Below are positions 1 through 14,477 of a stretch of 64,000 bases of DNA, in pieces. Source of the DNA: Galbula dea (Eukaryota; Chordata; Aves; Piciformes; Galbulidae); NCBI GenBank assembly GCA_013399015.1, contig VWZX01008285.1:310573-374572 (forward strand), given 5' to 3'. The notes under the pieces were generated by a model, which saw only the letters and a program-made list of their open reading frames with translations, ran no database searches and was not told where the DNA came from. Made by a program: the position numbers and the translations under genes. Within the stretch, counting starts at the first letter, position 1; each line of letters opens with the position of its first letter.

Positions 1-410
1 TTATAAACAAGAATTTAGGGTCATACTGCTTATGGCTTTTCAAAATAAAATTTTGCTTTATTTCCATAATGGGGAATAGACCCCAGGACTCCCAATTCAT
101 TGTGTGGAAGAAATGCTGGAACTTAGTTTGTGCTGTACATAATCAATGATGAATTAAACATCAATCCTGGAAATTCTTTGAGGAATTTTGTGCCAATTCC
201 AGTTGAAATAAATCAGGATGTGATTGGCCATTTTTATGTAAATTTTAGGAATAGGGCCATGATCCCAAAAGGGAGGACAGAGCCTATTTAATATTTCTTC
301 CTAAGATGTGTGAGGTTCTTGTTATATGCAGTTTATTTCTTCACTTTGTCTTGTGCTCTTGGCAGTTGTTTTCTGAGTATATACTTAACATTTCTTGGTT
401 GCAGAATAGG

Positions 411-1091
411 TTCATAGATTCACAGAATGCCCAGGGTTGGAAGGGACCTTAAAGATCATCTATTTCCAACCCCCTGCTATGGGCAGGGATGCCACCCACT
501 AGATTAGGTTGCCCAGGACCATATCCAGCCTGGCCTCGAACACTGCCAGTGATGGGGCAGCCACAACCTCTCTGGTACAAACCTGTTCCAGTGCCTCACC
601 ACCCTCTGAGTAAAGAATTTTTTCCTAAGACCTAAATCTTCTCTCCTTCAGTTTGAAGCTCTTCCCCCTTGTCCTGTTACTTTCTACACAGGTGAAGAGT
701 CTCCCTCTCCCCTTCTATAGGCCCTCTTTAGGTATTGCAAGGCCGCTATAGGTCCCCCTGAAGCCTTCTCTTCTCCAGGCTGAACAACCCCAACTCTCAG
801 CCTGTCCTCAGGGGGGAGGTGTTCCAGGCCTCTGATCATCTTCATGGCCCTCCTATGGACCAGCTTTAAAAAGTTCATGTACTTCTTATGCAGAGGACCC
901 CAGAACTGGGTGCAGTATTCCAGGTGGGGTCTCATGAGGGCAGAGTAGAGGGGCAGGATCACCTCCCTTGACCTGCTGGTCATTCCACTCCTCATGCAGC
1001 CCAGGATACTGTTGGCTTTCTGGGCTGCAAGTGCACATTGCTGGCTCATATTCAGCTTTTCATTCACCATGACTAATACCAACACTCTTAA
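411..1091 (-). mobile_element. CR1 LINE fragment, 5'-truncated, antisense to PPP2R5E
   Basis: The minus strand ends with a CR1 3' terminus (ATTCTGTGAATCTATGA at the 411 end) and carries the usual 3'-UTR block that matches GTTGGAAGGGACCTTAAAGA on the plus strand. From 1085 to 684 on the minus strand a 133-codon frame encodes the distal reverse-transcriptase part of CR1 ORF2, with [20 protein letters not shown] and a degenerate QRRA-like block (VHRRAMKMIRGLEHL). The copy is 5'-truncated near 1091 and its frame decays after GLEHLPPEDRLR. It is a dead insertion. Confidence 0.9.
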
Positions 1092-1440
1092 AGATTTTAG
1101 GTGGTTTCTAAAAAGTGTTTGTTTGTTTGTGTTTCCAAAGGGCCATATACACTAGTAACATTCAGTATTTTTGAATTTTTCTCTACTTGCTATTTTCTCC
1201 CCTATTTGAGAGTGTAATTTTGCATAATTATAGTTTTAGAGAATGGACACGTGTAGAAATACTGACCTGAAGCTAAGATCACAGCAAAAGAATACCTACT
1301 TATCTTAGCACTGTGTTAGTGAGATTGCTGTTGGTGAGAAATTCTGTGTCCTTAGCCCTGATCTGATGTTTCCATTCAGTTGTGTTTATTTACTTCTAAG
1401 TCTCTTTAGGTCTGGTGATTTTCCTATAGCCCTGGTGGTA

Positions 1441-1518
1441 GTGGTTTTTTAGTTTGTGTTGAGTTGTGTGTGTGTGTTGTGTTTTTTGTTTGTTTGTTTG
1501 GGGGTGGGTGGGTTGTTT
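1441..1518 (+). repeat. T/G-rich low-complexity tract
   Basis: Runs of TGTGTGTG, GTTTGTTTG and GGGTGGGTGGG follow each other. This resembles other T/G-rich tracts in the window and carries no gene. Confidence 0.8.
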
Positions 1519-2166
1519 TGTATCATTTTGCTTTTTAACCTGAAGCCCTCAGTGTAATAGCTTTACTTCTGAAATTGCTGTCTTCCTTCCAGAAATGTTG
1601 TGATGATCATTCCCACCTCTTCCTCTTTCTTTTCTTTATTCTTTTATATTTTTTATCTATTTTTAAAGTGAAGTAACTTGTAATCACTGTGTGAAACATA
1701 TTTCTGTGGTCTTCACAAGATTAAGTCTATAATCCTGATAATTTCCTACAGGAACATTTAGAATTTACCATCATCAGAAACTTTCGTTTTCAATCTGTGT
1801 TTGTCAGTATGCCTCTGTAATATGTTTCTCAGTATTAGTTATTTCTCTAATAATACTACAGTTCTCTTTGTGTCCAAGTGTAACCCTGTTGGTCTGTCAT
1901 AGAACCTCCTGTTTCTGTAATAACTACCTCCTTTATATTCCTTTCCCAAAGTCCTTTTGACAAACAGAAGTTATGCTTTAGATGTGCAATTATTTCGATA
2001 TAGTATACGTGATTGTTGAAGTATGGTGCTGCCTTTATAATTGATTATGATATGGAGCTTTTCTGTTGTGAAAGGTACATTCTCCACATCTCTGGAATTG
2101 AGATATTTATTTATAAAATCTGTGTGTATATTAAATGTGTATAATGTATGTCTGTGTCTATAAATT

Positions 2167-2180
2167 ATATATATATATGT
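2167..2180. repeat. Short TA dinucleotide run
   Basis: TATATATATATATG lies 30 bp left of a CR1 3' end. It is a small simple repeat. Confidence 0.7.
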
Positions 2181-2210
2181 ATTTAATGTAATACATATAA
2201 GTTTAGGTTT

Positions 2211-2466
2211 TCACAGAATCACAGAATATTAGGAGTTGGAAGGGACCTCGAAAGATCATCTAGTCCAACCCCCCTGCCACAGCAGGATTCCCTCGACCAG
2301 GTCACACAGAAGCGCGTCCAGACAGGTTTTGAATCTCTCCAGAGAAGGAGACTCCACAACCTCTCTGGGCAGCCTGTGCCAGGGCTCTGGCACCTCAACT
2401 GGGAAAACATTACGTGTGTTCACATGGAACCTCCTATGCTTCAACTTAGAGCCATTGCCTTTTGTT
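2211..2466 (-). mobile_element. CR1 LINE 3' end fragment
   Basis: The sequence begins TCACAGAATCACAGAATATT, so the minus strand ends in the repeated ATTCTGTG unit of CR1 3' termini. The next 240 bp match the 3' end of the copy at 49274 very closely, including the block around GGACCTCGAAAGATCATCTA and the part coding for the C-terminal [11 protein letters not shown] peptide. Only the last part of ORF2 and the 3' UTR remain. Confidence 0.9.
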
Positions 2467-5400
2467 TTGAGTTTATTTAATTTTGTGTTCTGTTTTTAAA
2501 ATTCCATATTTATAATGGGATCCTGTTTCTGTTCTTTGGTGGAATTTTTTAGTACAGAAGCGGTCCCTTCACGTTCATCTGTTGCAAGCTACTGCCTTCC
2601 TGGGAACAGAGCACTTTCATTTATGCTTTCTGGGGAGTGGGAGGAGGACAGAAAACTTATTTTTAGATTCAGGGTAACTTCCTTTCACCTACGTTTTTTC
2701 TCATTCAAGTTATTACTGTTTCTTTGGCTCAATCAGGCAAAAATCCTTAGGAGTAACTGATGGGAGGACTCAGTTCAGTGAGGTTTGGTAGGGTTGGGCA
2801 TTTATGGATTAGTGATAGGACCATGTAATCTTGGTAGCAGCCTAGGTTATAAATATCAGCAAATGGGTGCACGTTACTTTGTAGAAGGTTAAGGAAAATC
2901 TGTTAGAAAAATACTAGAGTCTTCTTTCAGAAGGGTATGTCAGAGCTTATCTTAGTTTGAGACCTCATTGGTTTTAAGTGTCAGTCTTCATTGCAGGTGC
3001 AGTTCCATGAGGGTTTTTTCAGGCAGCAGATTTCAAGAAGTTCCCAAGCATACACTAAAATGCATTGCCTCTCATCTGTGCCGAGACAAGTGTTTTGAGG
3101 CTACAGTATAAACTAGCCATATAGTTAAAAACATTAAACTTCCCCCTAATTTTAATGTTGTTTGATCGTGTGTCCTTTCAAACAGTTAATTCAGCAGAAC
3201 TGAAATGGTGGCGAATTTTTTATGTAGGCTGGATAGCTTCTATGTGTGGTTTTCTGCTTTAAAAAAAAAAAAAAGTAAAAAACCCAAAAATGCTACAGTC
3301 TCAGGATTTTTATCAAACATTTTCAAAGGACAAGGCACTTGTCCAAAGAACTGGTGTAAAATACTTTCATGCCCTTAAGATGTTGCACTTGATGGAAAAA
3401 AATTGTCTGTTTTGAACAAAGTCTTGAAGTCAGGCTACAGGGGAATCAGTTTTGGTCAGGAGTAATAATGCTTTACAATAATGGAAGGTTTTTCACCAGT
3501 AGGTTTTTCTAATATATAGTAACGTGTGTAATTTTGAAGTTATATGTACTCTTTAGATTTTTTTAATATAACTGTATTTTTTCTGTCTGATATTAACTCT
3601 GATATCTTGTTATATTGCTTGAAAACAAATATGTAATATAACTTTATTTTAAAGCACTTCAACATTTTATGACTTTTTATTAATGTATTTTTATAAACAA
3701 GATCACCATTTTGCATTTATGCCCTTTATTCATTTTTACCACTATTTTTTCCTTTCCAATCTGTATGACAAGTTCTTAACTGTGGTATTTTTCTTGCATG
3801 TGAAGTGCGTGATCCTTCTCCTAGCATCTGCAGGAGCCTGGGACAGAGAAGGAACACAGTATAACAGAGTTGATGTACCTGGTTAAATGGACAGAAGGCG
3901 AGAAAATGGAAGGAATCCTTTCTGGGTAGCTTCCTAAGAGGAAAAAGGAGAATAGCAGTAATCTGTTGAACATCCCTGGACATGTTGCTGGCTCTTCTGT
4001 AGCTGTAGCTGCTTGGGTTCCCTCATCTGTAGAGCTTCTTCTAGTAACTTAATGTTGGACTTAGAACTGACCAAGTTTTCTAAGAGGTGGAGGCAAGCAG
4101 TTTGTTATTCTGGTTACAAAAGTGTTTGCATGATTAGGGGCTTTTAAAAAGATTGTTACGAATTTAAAAATATGTATCTGCTGCAAAACATCAATTGCAG
4201 ACTTAGCCTTCCTTACTTGGTGGGTGTTTTGCATCAGTTGTGTCTCAGGGATGATAAGTGCAGTTAACTGTGTGTACCTACTAGTCAAAGTATTAATTTT
4301 ATGACTTGACTCCCCGTTGGAGATCATGGTTAAGTACTCAGATACAGAAATTTTTATTCAGAAAAATCAGATACCTGCATGAGTAAGGTTAAGCTCAAAT
4401 TGTATGTTATCTGGAGAAATGCTTCTGTCAGATTTTGCATTTTACACTTTTCATTGTGAATAGTGGCTAGGGATAAATGTAGTTTCTGTAATGGGAGAGA
4501 AGTGTTTCTTTAGGTAGTCTTTCATCATAAGGTTAAGAAGATCTGACATTATTTTTAATGGGTTTCCAGGTTCTGGAGGAACAGTAGAAAAAAAAGTTTA
4601 ATCTCATTAAGAAGAAATAACTGTGGTGTCATTAAGAATAATAAGTAACTGTGTTTTGTGTTGGATGTGGTCTGTAGTTTTCTGTGGGATTCCCTGGAAT
4701 ATTTTTCAATAAGTTTTAGGGATACGTTGTGTGAAATCTCTCTATTTTTTCACCATGTTTGTGATATCTACCTTTTCTGTTACTTGGGATGTCTGTGTCT
4801 CTTTGTAATCTAGTGAGTTTAATTTAAAATTATCCTTATTTTCTTGGTCGCTTTTTTGTGTGTGTTTGTACAAAACTTGTACCAGTGTTACCAAGGGAGA
4901 GTGAATTTGGCAATTGAAAATCTGAATTTGAAAATGTTTCAAATAACACTTTTGGGATAGCTTTTTGAAGAAGTTGAATTGGTACTGTGTTACTACTAGT
5001 CACCTTGATTCTCCTTCACTTTCCCTTTATTCCACCCAGCGCATACTACTTTGTGTGTTATCTCTGCCTTCCTTTCTCCCACTTCCTGCTTCTTACTGTT
5101 AACCACTGATGGATACAGTTCATTTATTTTTCCACAAGAGGGTGTTAAAACTCACTCATACATGTAAACAGAAGCACTCCAGGTGGAGTGGATTGCAAAG
5201 GTTATTGAAAATCTTAATATAATAAAATTAGCTATATTTATAGAGAAGAAAAATAGTCTGATCGTTTTCTTAAGCTCCATCAGTGTGTTACAGTCGTTGT
5301 TTGTCTGCGCTTCTGGAGACAAGACTAGGCCTGTCAGGATGGAGATCCACCCTAAAAAGAGTATGCCAGTGCCATCCTGCCACTCTTACAGTAATCAGAC

Positions 5401-5625
5401 TGTACTGCAAGACAGTCTTCCCATTTGGTTATTCATGCAGTAATTTTCCTTGTTCTTTCTCCTCCATGCACTCTCTTGATATTTTTAAATTTTTTTCTTT
5501 TTTTTTTCTTCTCCCTGGTTATTACTACAAGAAACAGAACCTTTTTCCTCACTAGTGCTAAGAAACTAGTGATTGAAATTTCTACTTGTCTTCAAAAAGT
5601 GCAAAAGGAGTGAAAAACCAAGGCA

Positions 5626-5640
5626 GAGAGAGAGAGAGAA
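5626..5640 (+). repeat. Short AG dinucleotide run
   Basis: An AGAGAGAGAGAG stretch of about seven units in otherwise unremarkable intronic DNA. Confidence 0.7.
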
Positions 5641-8600
5641 AATAGCCACCACTGTGATTTGCCTCTAATAGAGGATCTTAGTAGAAATCTGTATCTGCTT
5701 TTGGCAAAACCTAGACCTTAACAGCTATTCTACTCAAGATTAAAAGTCACTCTAGTTTCGTTTTTAGGACTACAAAGGATGATGGAGGGAAGTGGTTATT
5801 AGTCCTTCTGAGAAGAGTAGCTCCAGAATTGTCTGTTCTAAGTGATGGAGATTGTGGCAGAAGTCCTATCACCTTGCTTTGGCCCTTGGAGAAGTTGTGC
5901 AGTTGTCTCAGGGTATGTTGGATGGCAAAGGTAGGGGAGCAGACTGTCAGATATGTGGGGGAGCATTGAGATGCAGGGCTTTTTAGATGCATTTTCAGGA
6001 GAGACAGCATATCAAGGTTGTTGTTTGCCTATATTTTTGATGCTGTAATCTGAAAAAAAATGTCTGTTGCTGTAAGCTGCTTTAGAATATCATCTGAGCT
6101 GGCAGATTAATCTTGTGAGCCACAAGTAAAAAGAACTGCAGGTCCCTTAATATTAGAGAAATGAGCAAATGTGATCTGTGTTGTGGGTAGCATAAGCTAC
6201 TGAAAAGGCTTCTGGAAAAATCCTAGACACTTCATTGTTTGAGTTCTAGCAAGAAAGGAACAAAATGCTGTAGGGTATGTTTACCTTGTCCTCCCATTAA
6301 CTGTGAAATTTTCAGGTCAGGGATTGAAATTTCTCACTGTTCCTTGATTTCAGGAAGAACAAATGAATGCCCCAAATAATAAATAAAAAAGATGCACCCT
6401 TTTAAGAAAAAGACAATCATAGAGTTAGTGATCTGGTCAGAATATCTCAGCATTTTTTCCCTTAGTAGTAGCATATTGCAAAGGCAGGAGAAATGTGTTG
6501 GATTTCCCCAACATCCCCACCCCAAATCCACCTTTCTACAAAAGAAGTAACCCTCACAAAACCCAAAGCATTCTTAGAATTTCTGTGTATGCTTCTGAAC
6601 TATCTGACAGAGTGTAAGGGAATTGAAGAGATTCTAATTGATACTAGCAATGCAAAAGTGTTTTTCTTAAGTTTATGGGATGTTGTCTTAATGAAAGAAT
6701 GCCATAATATCTTGAACAGAAGTGGATAGAAGCAGATTTGGAAGTGTCTCTTAAGTTTCTTCTATTTCCTTCTTGGTAGGGAATAGTCATTCCTGGTACA
6801 GAAACTTTCTTAATCAAGGATTTTCCAGAGAGAATTGACATACCCTTCAGAATAGATTCTGAGATGACCTCATTTGACATGAGTGCATTGTTGGTCTCCC
6901 CTTGTTTTGCACAGTTGATTCTAGCATGAACAGGCATTGTACTACAGCAGAAATTCATTTGAGAGCCAGCATCTTCAAAGTGGTGATATGTGCCAGAACT
7001 TCATGGTCAATAAAAAGCAAATGGTTTGGAAATGAACATATTTTCATGTTTATTTGTTTCTGGATAAGTATTATACTTCTGGAATAAAAACTCTGATATT
7101 TCAAATGTAATGGAAAAGCTCTACAGCAACACATACAATAATAAAGCAGACTGTTTTTTCATTACAGTTGCTTTTTTAGATAAAGTACTCAGTTCTTGAT
7201 AATATTTTTGCCCATGTAGCTTTAAATGTCTTCAGCAACAGGACCTATTGCATGTCTAGAGCTGCAGGAAAGATAGTTGAACAGAGAGCTCACTAGCATG
7301 TGCTGTGCTTTGAGAGAGGAGTCAAATGGGTAAAAGGGAAGTAATTCAGCCTTCCCCCATTCTTAGATTTAGTGGCTAGATAGACCATGCCTCTTTTTCA
7401 GCTCTTGCTGCATTTGTGGTTAATGCAGTTTTTCTGCATTGTTGTTTCCCAGGTTTCTTCCCCATGTTGAATGTCTGTATCTGGGATTATTTTTCCCAGA
7501 TGTATTAGTTGGTGTTTTTCCAAACTAAATTTCACTTTATTTTCTGGCAATGTAAGGAATTCGCTTAGGTTTCTTTTTATTATTTCTGACTTTACTGCTA
7601 CTCAAAGTTCTCTATTTAATATCCTCAGAAGATGTTATCTATATGCTATTTTAATCATATAGATCATTAAGGAAGTTTTTGGTGTCTGGACTAGATTGAT
7701 TCTTATATCTCACTGGCATTTCTTTTTAGAGTTTGGATACTTTGAGATTTTTATCCATCTATTTCTAGACTTTTCAGCAGAACTGTGTTTCTCAGCCTTT
7801 ACTGACCCAAAAATTTGGCATGAATTTTGAACATAGGACTTTGGGGGAAAAGAGAAGTGTCATTCATGCTGGAAAAGAGGAAAATTTGTAAATCCAATCA
7901 CAATTGAAATTGAATCTGTATGATAATCATTGCATATGTATCTTCACATTGATTTCAATATGTAGCCTTTGTACTTTAATTTGAACAGTAGTAGTTCTTA
8001 AATGATGAATTATTAAGTAAATATTTTCCTAGTGGAACGTGCTTTCTATTTTTGTGTGTCATCTTGAGAACAGAATGTGATTCCTTTCTGTAGGGTTAGC
8101 TGTTTGAAATACTTGCCTGGGTTTGTTCTAACTGCGTAATCTATAATCCTCAATATGTCTTTAATCCACTTTATCTCCTACACAACTACGTCTTTGAAAT
8201 AGGGAAGAATGTAGTGTGATAGATAGAATCTAAGGGTATAAAGTTTGGGAAGATTAAATCCATTTCTGAGTTTAGTGAGATTTTGTGAAATGACAGAAGA
8301 AGTGGCTAGTTAAGAAAATGAAATACTACTCATATTTTCATTCCCATGGGAGGGACAAATAATATGTAACGATGAAGTTTTACAGTATTTCATATCTGGA
8401 CATATGATAAAATTAGAGATAGAATTTACCACCTGGCTAATTTTAAACAGTGTTAAGGGAAAGGAATTGACTTTTTTTCTTTTAATTCTTTATGGTTATT
8501 GTGCAAAGTTGAATTGAACTTAAAAAAAAAAATCTACCTTTTGTATGAATGACTAAGGTAGGAAAGAGAGTGCACACTTCTTAGCACTGACCACTTGGGA

Positions 8601-11600
8601 TTGAATGCATGCATTAACCTGAAATAAATATAGTTGTGAGTTCAGGGAGGGCTGTGTGTGTTGAGAAGTCTGTTCTTGGAAAAATGAGTGTGTCCTGGTA
8701 GCGGTTAGTAGTGTTTTTGACATTTTGGTGTGTTGGTTTTGTTAAGAGTTGCACAAAGAGCTTCTATTGTGATTGCTTCTTTGGAATAATGGAGAAAAAC
8801 TTCTGAAAAAAAATTGCCTGTAGCCTATGTGTATTAATCAACAAAATGTGACCCTTTAACAAAATTATTGGTGCTGTTGGGGGTGTGTCTTTTGATGGAC
8901 TTGATAAACTGCATTTTTCAAGTTGGAGAATAGGGAACCAGTCATCAACAGTCATCTCTCAAAATTTTCCCCAAACAAACTTTTTTTAACAATACTGTAA
9001 CTGGGTGTAAATTTCAGGCAGAGTATTTTATTATATGAACACTGAAGATGCAAATACAGCTGCTTTATTTTTCCTCTCTCTCCTGTCTCCCAAGCCTTGC
9101 TGTTGCTTTTCTATGATTTGGTAACTGACAGCAATTGTAGATCGTTGAATAAAACAAGTTACCAAAGGTCAGGTTTCTGGGTTTGTCTCATACTAAGATA
9201 TTGGTTATCACTTGTCTGGGGATGATGGATTTCTCATTTCATTTAGTGACAAATAGTCTGATCTTACAAGGTCTTTGGGTTTGGGGGATAGGGATAGTGA
9301 GCATGTTAACAGGGAAATTTGCACAGCAGTTGTTTAATGAAGACACACAAGAGACTTCACAAAACAGGCCTGGCTTCAAACACCACCAGTATTTTTTGTT
9401 TGTTTGTTTTGGGGTTTTTTTAGTAGTTGATGTTAAACACAAATATTCCTGGTCTTGTATTTTGGAAGAAGACGAAGATCAGCAACGTTAAGTCAATCTG
9501 GTGCATCAGTCCTAATGTTCTTCAGAATGGTTAGGAACATGCATAGCGCTAAAAAAGTCACATTCTTATAATAATAAAGAGAGGAAAAAGTTAGTGTGGA
9601 GTTTCAGCATTCTGTATTTGTGAAAGTTAGGAAGATCCTGTGAGGAGATGTAAATTATAAAGGAAGCTTATTTCATGAGTAGAGATTTCCTTTAAAGAAG
9701 AAAAATAAAAACATGTAAAGCAGCATGGCCCTTGTCTGCTACTTGTCCTTAAAAACGATTCCATCTAAGCAAACCCTGGAAGGGATGGGAACTGGGTAAC
9801 AGGGCAGCAAGTGAATCTGAATGCTGAAATGTCTATTTGGCGCTTGCATACGCCATTGCAATAGCATCCATGTAGCTGTAGGGAGGGAGGGCCTGCTTTT
9901 TATTTTTTTTAGTGAGGAAATAAATGGGAATTTGCATTTTTTCCTTTTAGACAGGGAGAAGTTTTCTCCCTGCTTCACTGCTTAAATTCATGTTGTGCTC
10001 TCTGTGCTGCCGTACTGTTTTCAGCAAAAGAGCAGTTGCATGGAGACAAAGAGGCTGCTGATTTAAGTCTCAATAGAGAAGTCTGTTAGGCTTCAACTGT
10101 GGGAGGATACTAAATGTAGATAAGAGGTTGGCAGATGCTACCTGGACCAAAACTACTTGAAAATATTAAGCAGCTGTTTAGTAGGTTTGCCTAAAAACCT
10201 TTTAATGCTGGAAATACTGCTGGGGAAAATATGACAGAGGAGTTTCAGTTTGAAAATATATTTATTGTCTGGCTGTAATTTGCAGTTTATGTTGAATAAA
10301 AAAAAAAATGCAGAGTTCAGCCACAAATATTTAGTTGGAGTTGATGTGAGGGAGAAAAAAATACAACCCCAAGCTCTTCTTTCTCTTCCCACCTATCTTA
10401 CAGCTTTTTTGGTTAATTATGTCAGTTTATGCAACATTTGGGCTTTCATTTTGAAAGAGAGTAATATTGTGTCTGTGTAAGTTAAGCTGAAAGATATGGA
10501 GCGTTGTCTTCAGAAGTTTTCAGAAAGCTAAGTGTATCTGCTGCTGTTAATGTTTTTTTCTAAGCTGTAACACTGTGAACATTTACGTAAAGGGTTTATT
10601 TTGTGCTGCAGCCTTTGAGACCATCATAAGGAGGCCAGAAGTGAGGTGGTGGGACTGGATCTGAATTTCCAGTGGGTGCATGTGGAGTTCTGTGTACTGC
10701 CCAAGAGGGGAAGTGTTCTTTGTCTGCACCTTCATCTCTGCGGTGGCCTCCTCTCCAGATTGGATAGCCCTGGGAGCTGCCCTGGTTTCTCACCTTGTTG
10801 CCGACCCAGATTGTAAACACTCTTTAGCCATTTCTGACCTGTGAGATGCTGTGGGGGACACATGAAATGAGTTGCCTCAGCATATTTTTGGTTTACTTTT
10901 GGCAGTTGGAGAGGGGAGATAACGAAATTGTGTAAGGCTTTTGTGCTCCATGACTAAACAGAGAGAGAAGGCCTGAGGAAGCCATTGCTCAGGACCAGGG
11001 TAGTTAATTTAAGCAGGGAGGATGAACTTCTAATTCATTTTTAAGTGTGGTTCCCTTTATGACCTGTTCCGTGGAGAGAGTTGATTACAGGATCTCTGTG
11101 CTGGGTCATTAAATAGTTAACATCAATGGAGATATTTGTGTTTCGGAAGCCAAGATTTGCACACGTGTGGGTATAAGTATTTCCTGTAGAACACATTTAA
11201 TACTGAGCTTGGAAAGAAGTCAAAAGAGGTGATTAATGTTTTGTACGTTTGGAAGAGGTTTCATTTTGTGTGGCTAAAGCTTCTAACAGGTGCTGTAGAA
11301 ACGGGGGAAAGATTTTTTAGCATGTCCCATCCATATTTCACATTGAGCCACAAAGTAATGTTCACATGAATAAGAATGTCTTGATTGACTCTAAATGGAA
11401 AATGCAGTTTTCTGTGGCCTAATTATTCCAGAAGTGATCATTTCATTATAGGTAAATTTAACAAACAGCTAGGAGATTTCTCCAAAATTATCTGAAAGAA
11501 AAAATACTGTTCTCTGTTAAAGTGAGGCAAAGAAATAGCATGAGCTTTTTCACAGTCTTCGTTGATCTATATCAGCTACTAGCTCTACCTCACATAGTAT

Positions 11601-13741
11601 GTTCATATTATTCACATCATGTTCATACGTATGTTCTTTGTCATTTGCTTACTGTTCTGTTTGTTAGTGCACTACTCAGTAACGGCTAAAATTTCTGTAC
11701 ACGGGTTCATGAATTTTCAGCTTTTCTAGTAGAATTTCTGAAAAGAGTGCGATTTCTGAATGACTGCACTTTTGCCCTTGTGGAATGGTTTCTTTAGAAC
11801 TTCTCTAGTGGTCCCTTGCTGTTATCAGATATGTTTTTTGTGCTCTGGATCAGCCTTTTGCTTTGTCTTTGTAAGTACAGCCCAAATTTGTCACAGTTTT
11901 GAGGTGGTGAGAGATTGTGTGTAACAGCTAGGTAGGGTTGTCGTAATTAAGAATGATCAGGCATTTCGCGTCTGTCATTAACTAGAGTATGCCTGTGTCC
12001 TCACAGAGCAAATGAGGATGATTTTCCTCTTAGGTGTGACAGAAGCATCAATATTACTTCTCTTAACGGCACTGGTAAGATCAATACTAGGATGCATCAT
12101 GGGGTCTGGAACTTGGCATACCTGCAGAAGCTATAGGAGAATGAGAGAGATGTAGATCCATTAAATGATCAAAGACCCTATTCCCTATGCAGTACAAACA
12201 TTCCCAGAAAATGCTCTATTCAATACAAATAAAAATAAAATCTGTCTGAACTGTTTATCAAAAAGCTGGAGAGCAGATATGGTCATTGTGTCTTATGGGG
12301 AAAAAATACTGGTCAAATAAAAAAGGAACTAATGCTGTTAGCTAAAGCCAGAAGTTAGGCATGCAGTTTTTAAGAGCAAAGAAACGTATGAGCTGGCAAG
12401 AACACTTAAAGTGATGTTAGACTCTCTGTGTGCTTCCAAATCAAGAGTCATGACTTCTAGAAAAGTTGAATATAGGTTACCAAATTTAATTCATGCAGGG
12501 CTGCTTTGTTAGAAGTCTTAGGGCCTGTTTCATTTAGACTGTCTACTCTGTTAGCCCCCTCCAGCTTGCAGTTTCCTAAATCTGCAAGCTCTAAGATGCC
12601 CAGATTTACCCATTTCAGAAGCACTTGGGAAGAATGGCAAGGCTTTCATGAGTTTTTCCTTGGAGGAATTAGACTCTGTTGTTTCTTGTGCCCTGTACAT
12701 CTTTGGTGATAACTCTGTTGGATGTTCAGAACTGCTTGCTGTTGTTGCTGCCTAGCCTGAGACGCCGGGTTGTGATTTGCAGAATGGATGATGACTCAAA
12801 ATGCAAGTGAATTTGGTGGAAACTAGTCCTCAATAGTACACAGTGCTATGTAAACATTAAGAAAAATCAGGATGTCTCAAAGTGGGTATTGAAAATTAAA
12901 AGGATACTTTTAATCTGGATCTTTTTCTTTCTCAAGGTTCTTTTAAATTAGTATTTTGGGAGTGATAGAGTATAAAAATGACAGTCTTTAAGAATGTTAT
13001 TCTTGTTTTGTTTGAGAAAAATTACATAAAAGTTAAGTATGATGTTATACAAACTCTTTAAGATTCCCTGCTTTTATTACAGCTAGGTAACTGAAAGATT
13101 GCTCTAATCTTATTTTAATAGAGACAAATCTGATTTTTTTTTTTCCTTCCCCAAGAATCACAGGCAACATTTTCCAAAAGTCCTAATTAAAAGAAATTAT
13201 GCAGGCCAGTGAAATTCAGGTATGATCCAGATTGGAGTACTGTTGCTTCATTGGGTCTCCTTGAGTGTGAAGTCACTGCCTCATCAGTCAATTACTTTTT
13301 AAAAAATCATAAAACTTTTAAATGAATTACTCCTTTTAAAATTCATTATTATAATTGATTCTTTCATTATGCAAAATTGATTTTTCTGTGTGGGAGTGAT
13401 AGATAGTGTGTATTTTTTACTGGTTTGACTGAAATCCATAATTTCTTTTGTTGTTTCATGAGGTCCATTTCTTCTCATTAGCATAGTTTAGCAAACCTCC
13501 CCAGGTTAAAGTAAGGCTGTAGATTTAAAATAGTTTGGAACTGCGATCCTGCTTAAGCTCTTCTATCTTCTCACTTCCTTCTGCCTGCCCTGAGCACAAC
13601 TCTCATTGCATGCCCTTTCTCCCCACGTGGATTTGTAATCTTCATCGTCAACAGAAAACGGTTCAGTGGAAAATGTATGTTTGCTTGGTATTCCCTTCTT
13701 TTGGTTAAAATCCTTGGCAATATTGCACAACTTCTCCCAGT

Positions 13742-13746
13742 ACCAT
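13742..13746. repeat. Target-site duplication ACCAT, left copy
   Basis: ACCAT lies directly before the TG start of the LTR and is repeated exactly at 14478-14482, directly after the terminal CA. A 5-bp duplication is normal for this class of retroviral integration. Confidence 0.8.
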
Positions 13747-14477
13747 TGTTGAGGGTCACGGCTGGGCTGACCACCGACCCAATGACAGATGCTTCCTGTT
13801 ACCTCCTCTCTCCCCACCTCCACAGGAAGGGAAAGGGGATAAGAGAGAGACAGAGAGACTTGTGGATTGGAAAATAAAACTAAAACTACTTTAATAACAA
13901 TAATAATGATAAATGAAATATATACAAATATGTACAAAACCCAATACCGAACCCAACCCCCCTTGATGGTAACTACGTCACCACTGATACTGCGGCAGTA
14001 GGCCTCAGCAGCAGATAAGTCAGGCTCAGTGGCTGGATCCTGGGACTGGTTGCAGGAACTTAGGGATCAGTGAAATGCAGGAGAAAAGGAGCCAAAAAGA
14101 AGAATAATCTCGCAAGGGAGAATAATCATCAGAATAATCATCTAGGAAGGGGGAACTGACCACCAGTTTATATGACGTCTGTGGGATGGAATACTTTAGT
14201 TGGTCAGTTTGGGATCACCTGTCCTGTCTGCTTCTCCCTGGAGGTACAGCCTTTACCCTGCACCCCCCACCATGAGACACAAGATTTAGCAGTGGTCTTG
14301 ATTTGCATTCCAGTCCCTGGTAGTAAATCTAAACATTAGGCCTTATCACTGCTAGAAGCTGGCAGTGTCTATGAAAACACGCTGCTAGTTTCAGAAAGTG
14401 CAGTTTCTCAGAGGAGTTTTAACTAAAAAGTAAAATTACTGAACAGAATTAGTTCTGTCCTAACCCAAACCAGGACA
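13747..14477 (-). mobile_element. Solo LTR of an ERVL-like endogenous retrovirus
   Basis: The 731-bp element starts TGTTGAGG and ends CCAGGACA (TG...CA borders) and is flanked by perfect 5-bp direct repeats, ACCAT at 13742-13746 and 14478-14482. Read on the minus strand it starts TGTCCTGGTTTGGG, shares ATTAAAGTAGTTT and the GTATTCCATCCCA block with the element at 26303, and resembles avian ERVL LTRs in its ends. No internal retroviral coding sequence adjoins it, so it is a solo LTR left by recombination between the two LTRs of a provirus. The 5-bp duplication fits ERVL (class III) elements. Confidence 0.85.

Noticed and set aside
2236..2499. 87-codon plus-strand frame
   Set aside because: It is the antisense of a CR1 3' end (2211-2466) and has no independent support.
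6644..6958. 104-codon minus-strand frame
   Set aside because: No family similarity, low-GC intronic sequence, no supporting context; treated as chance.
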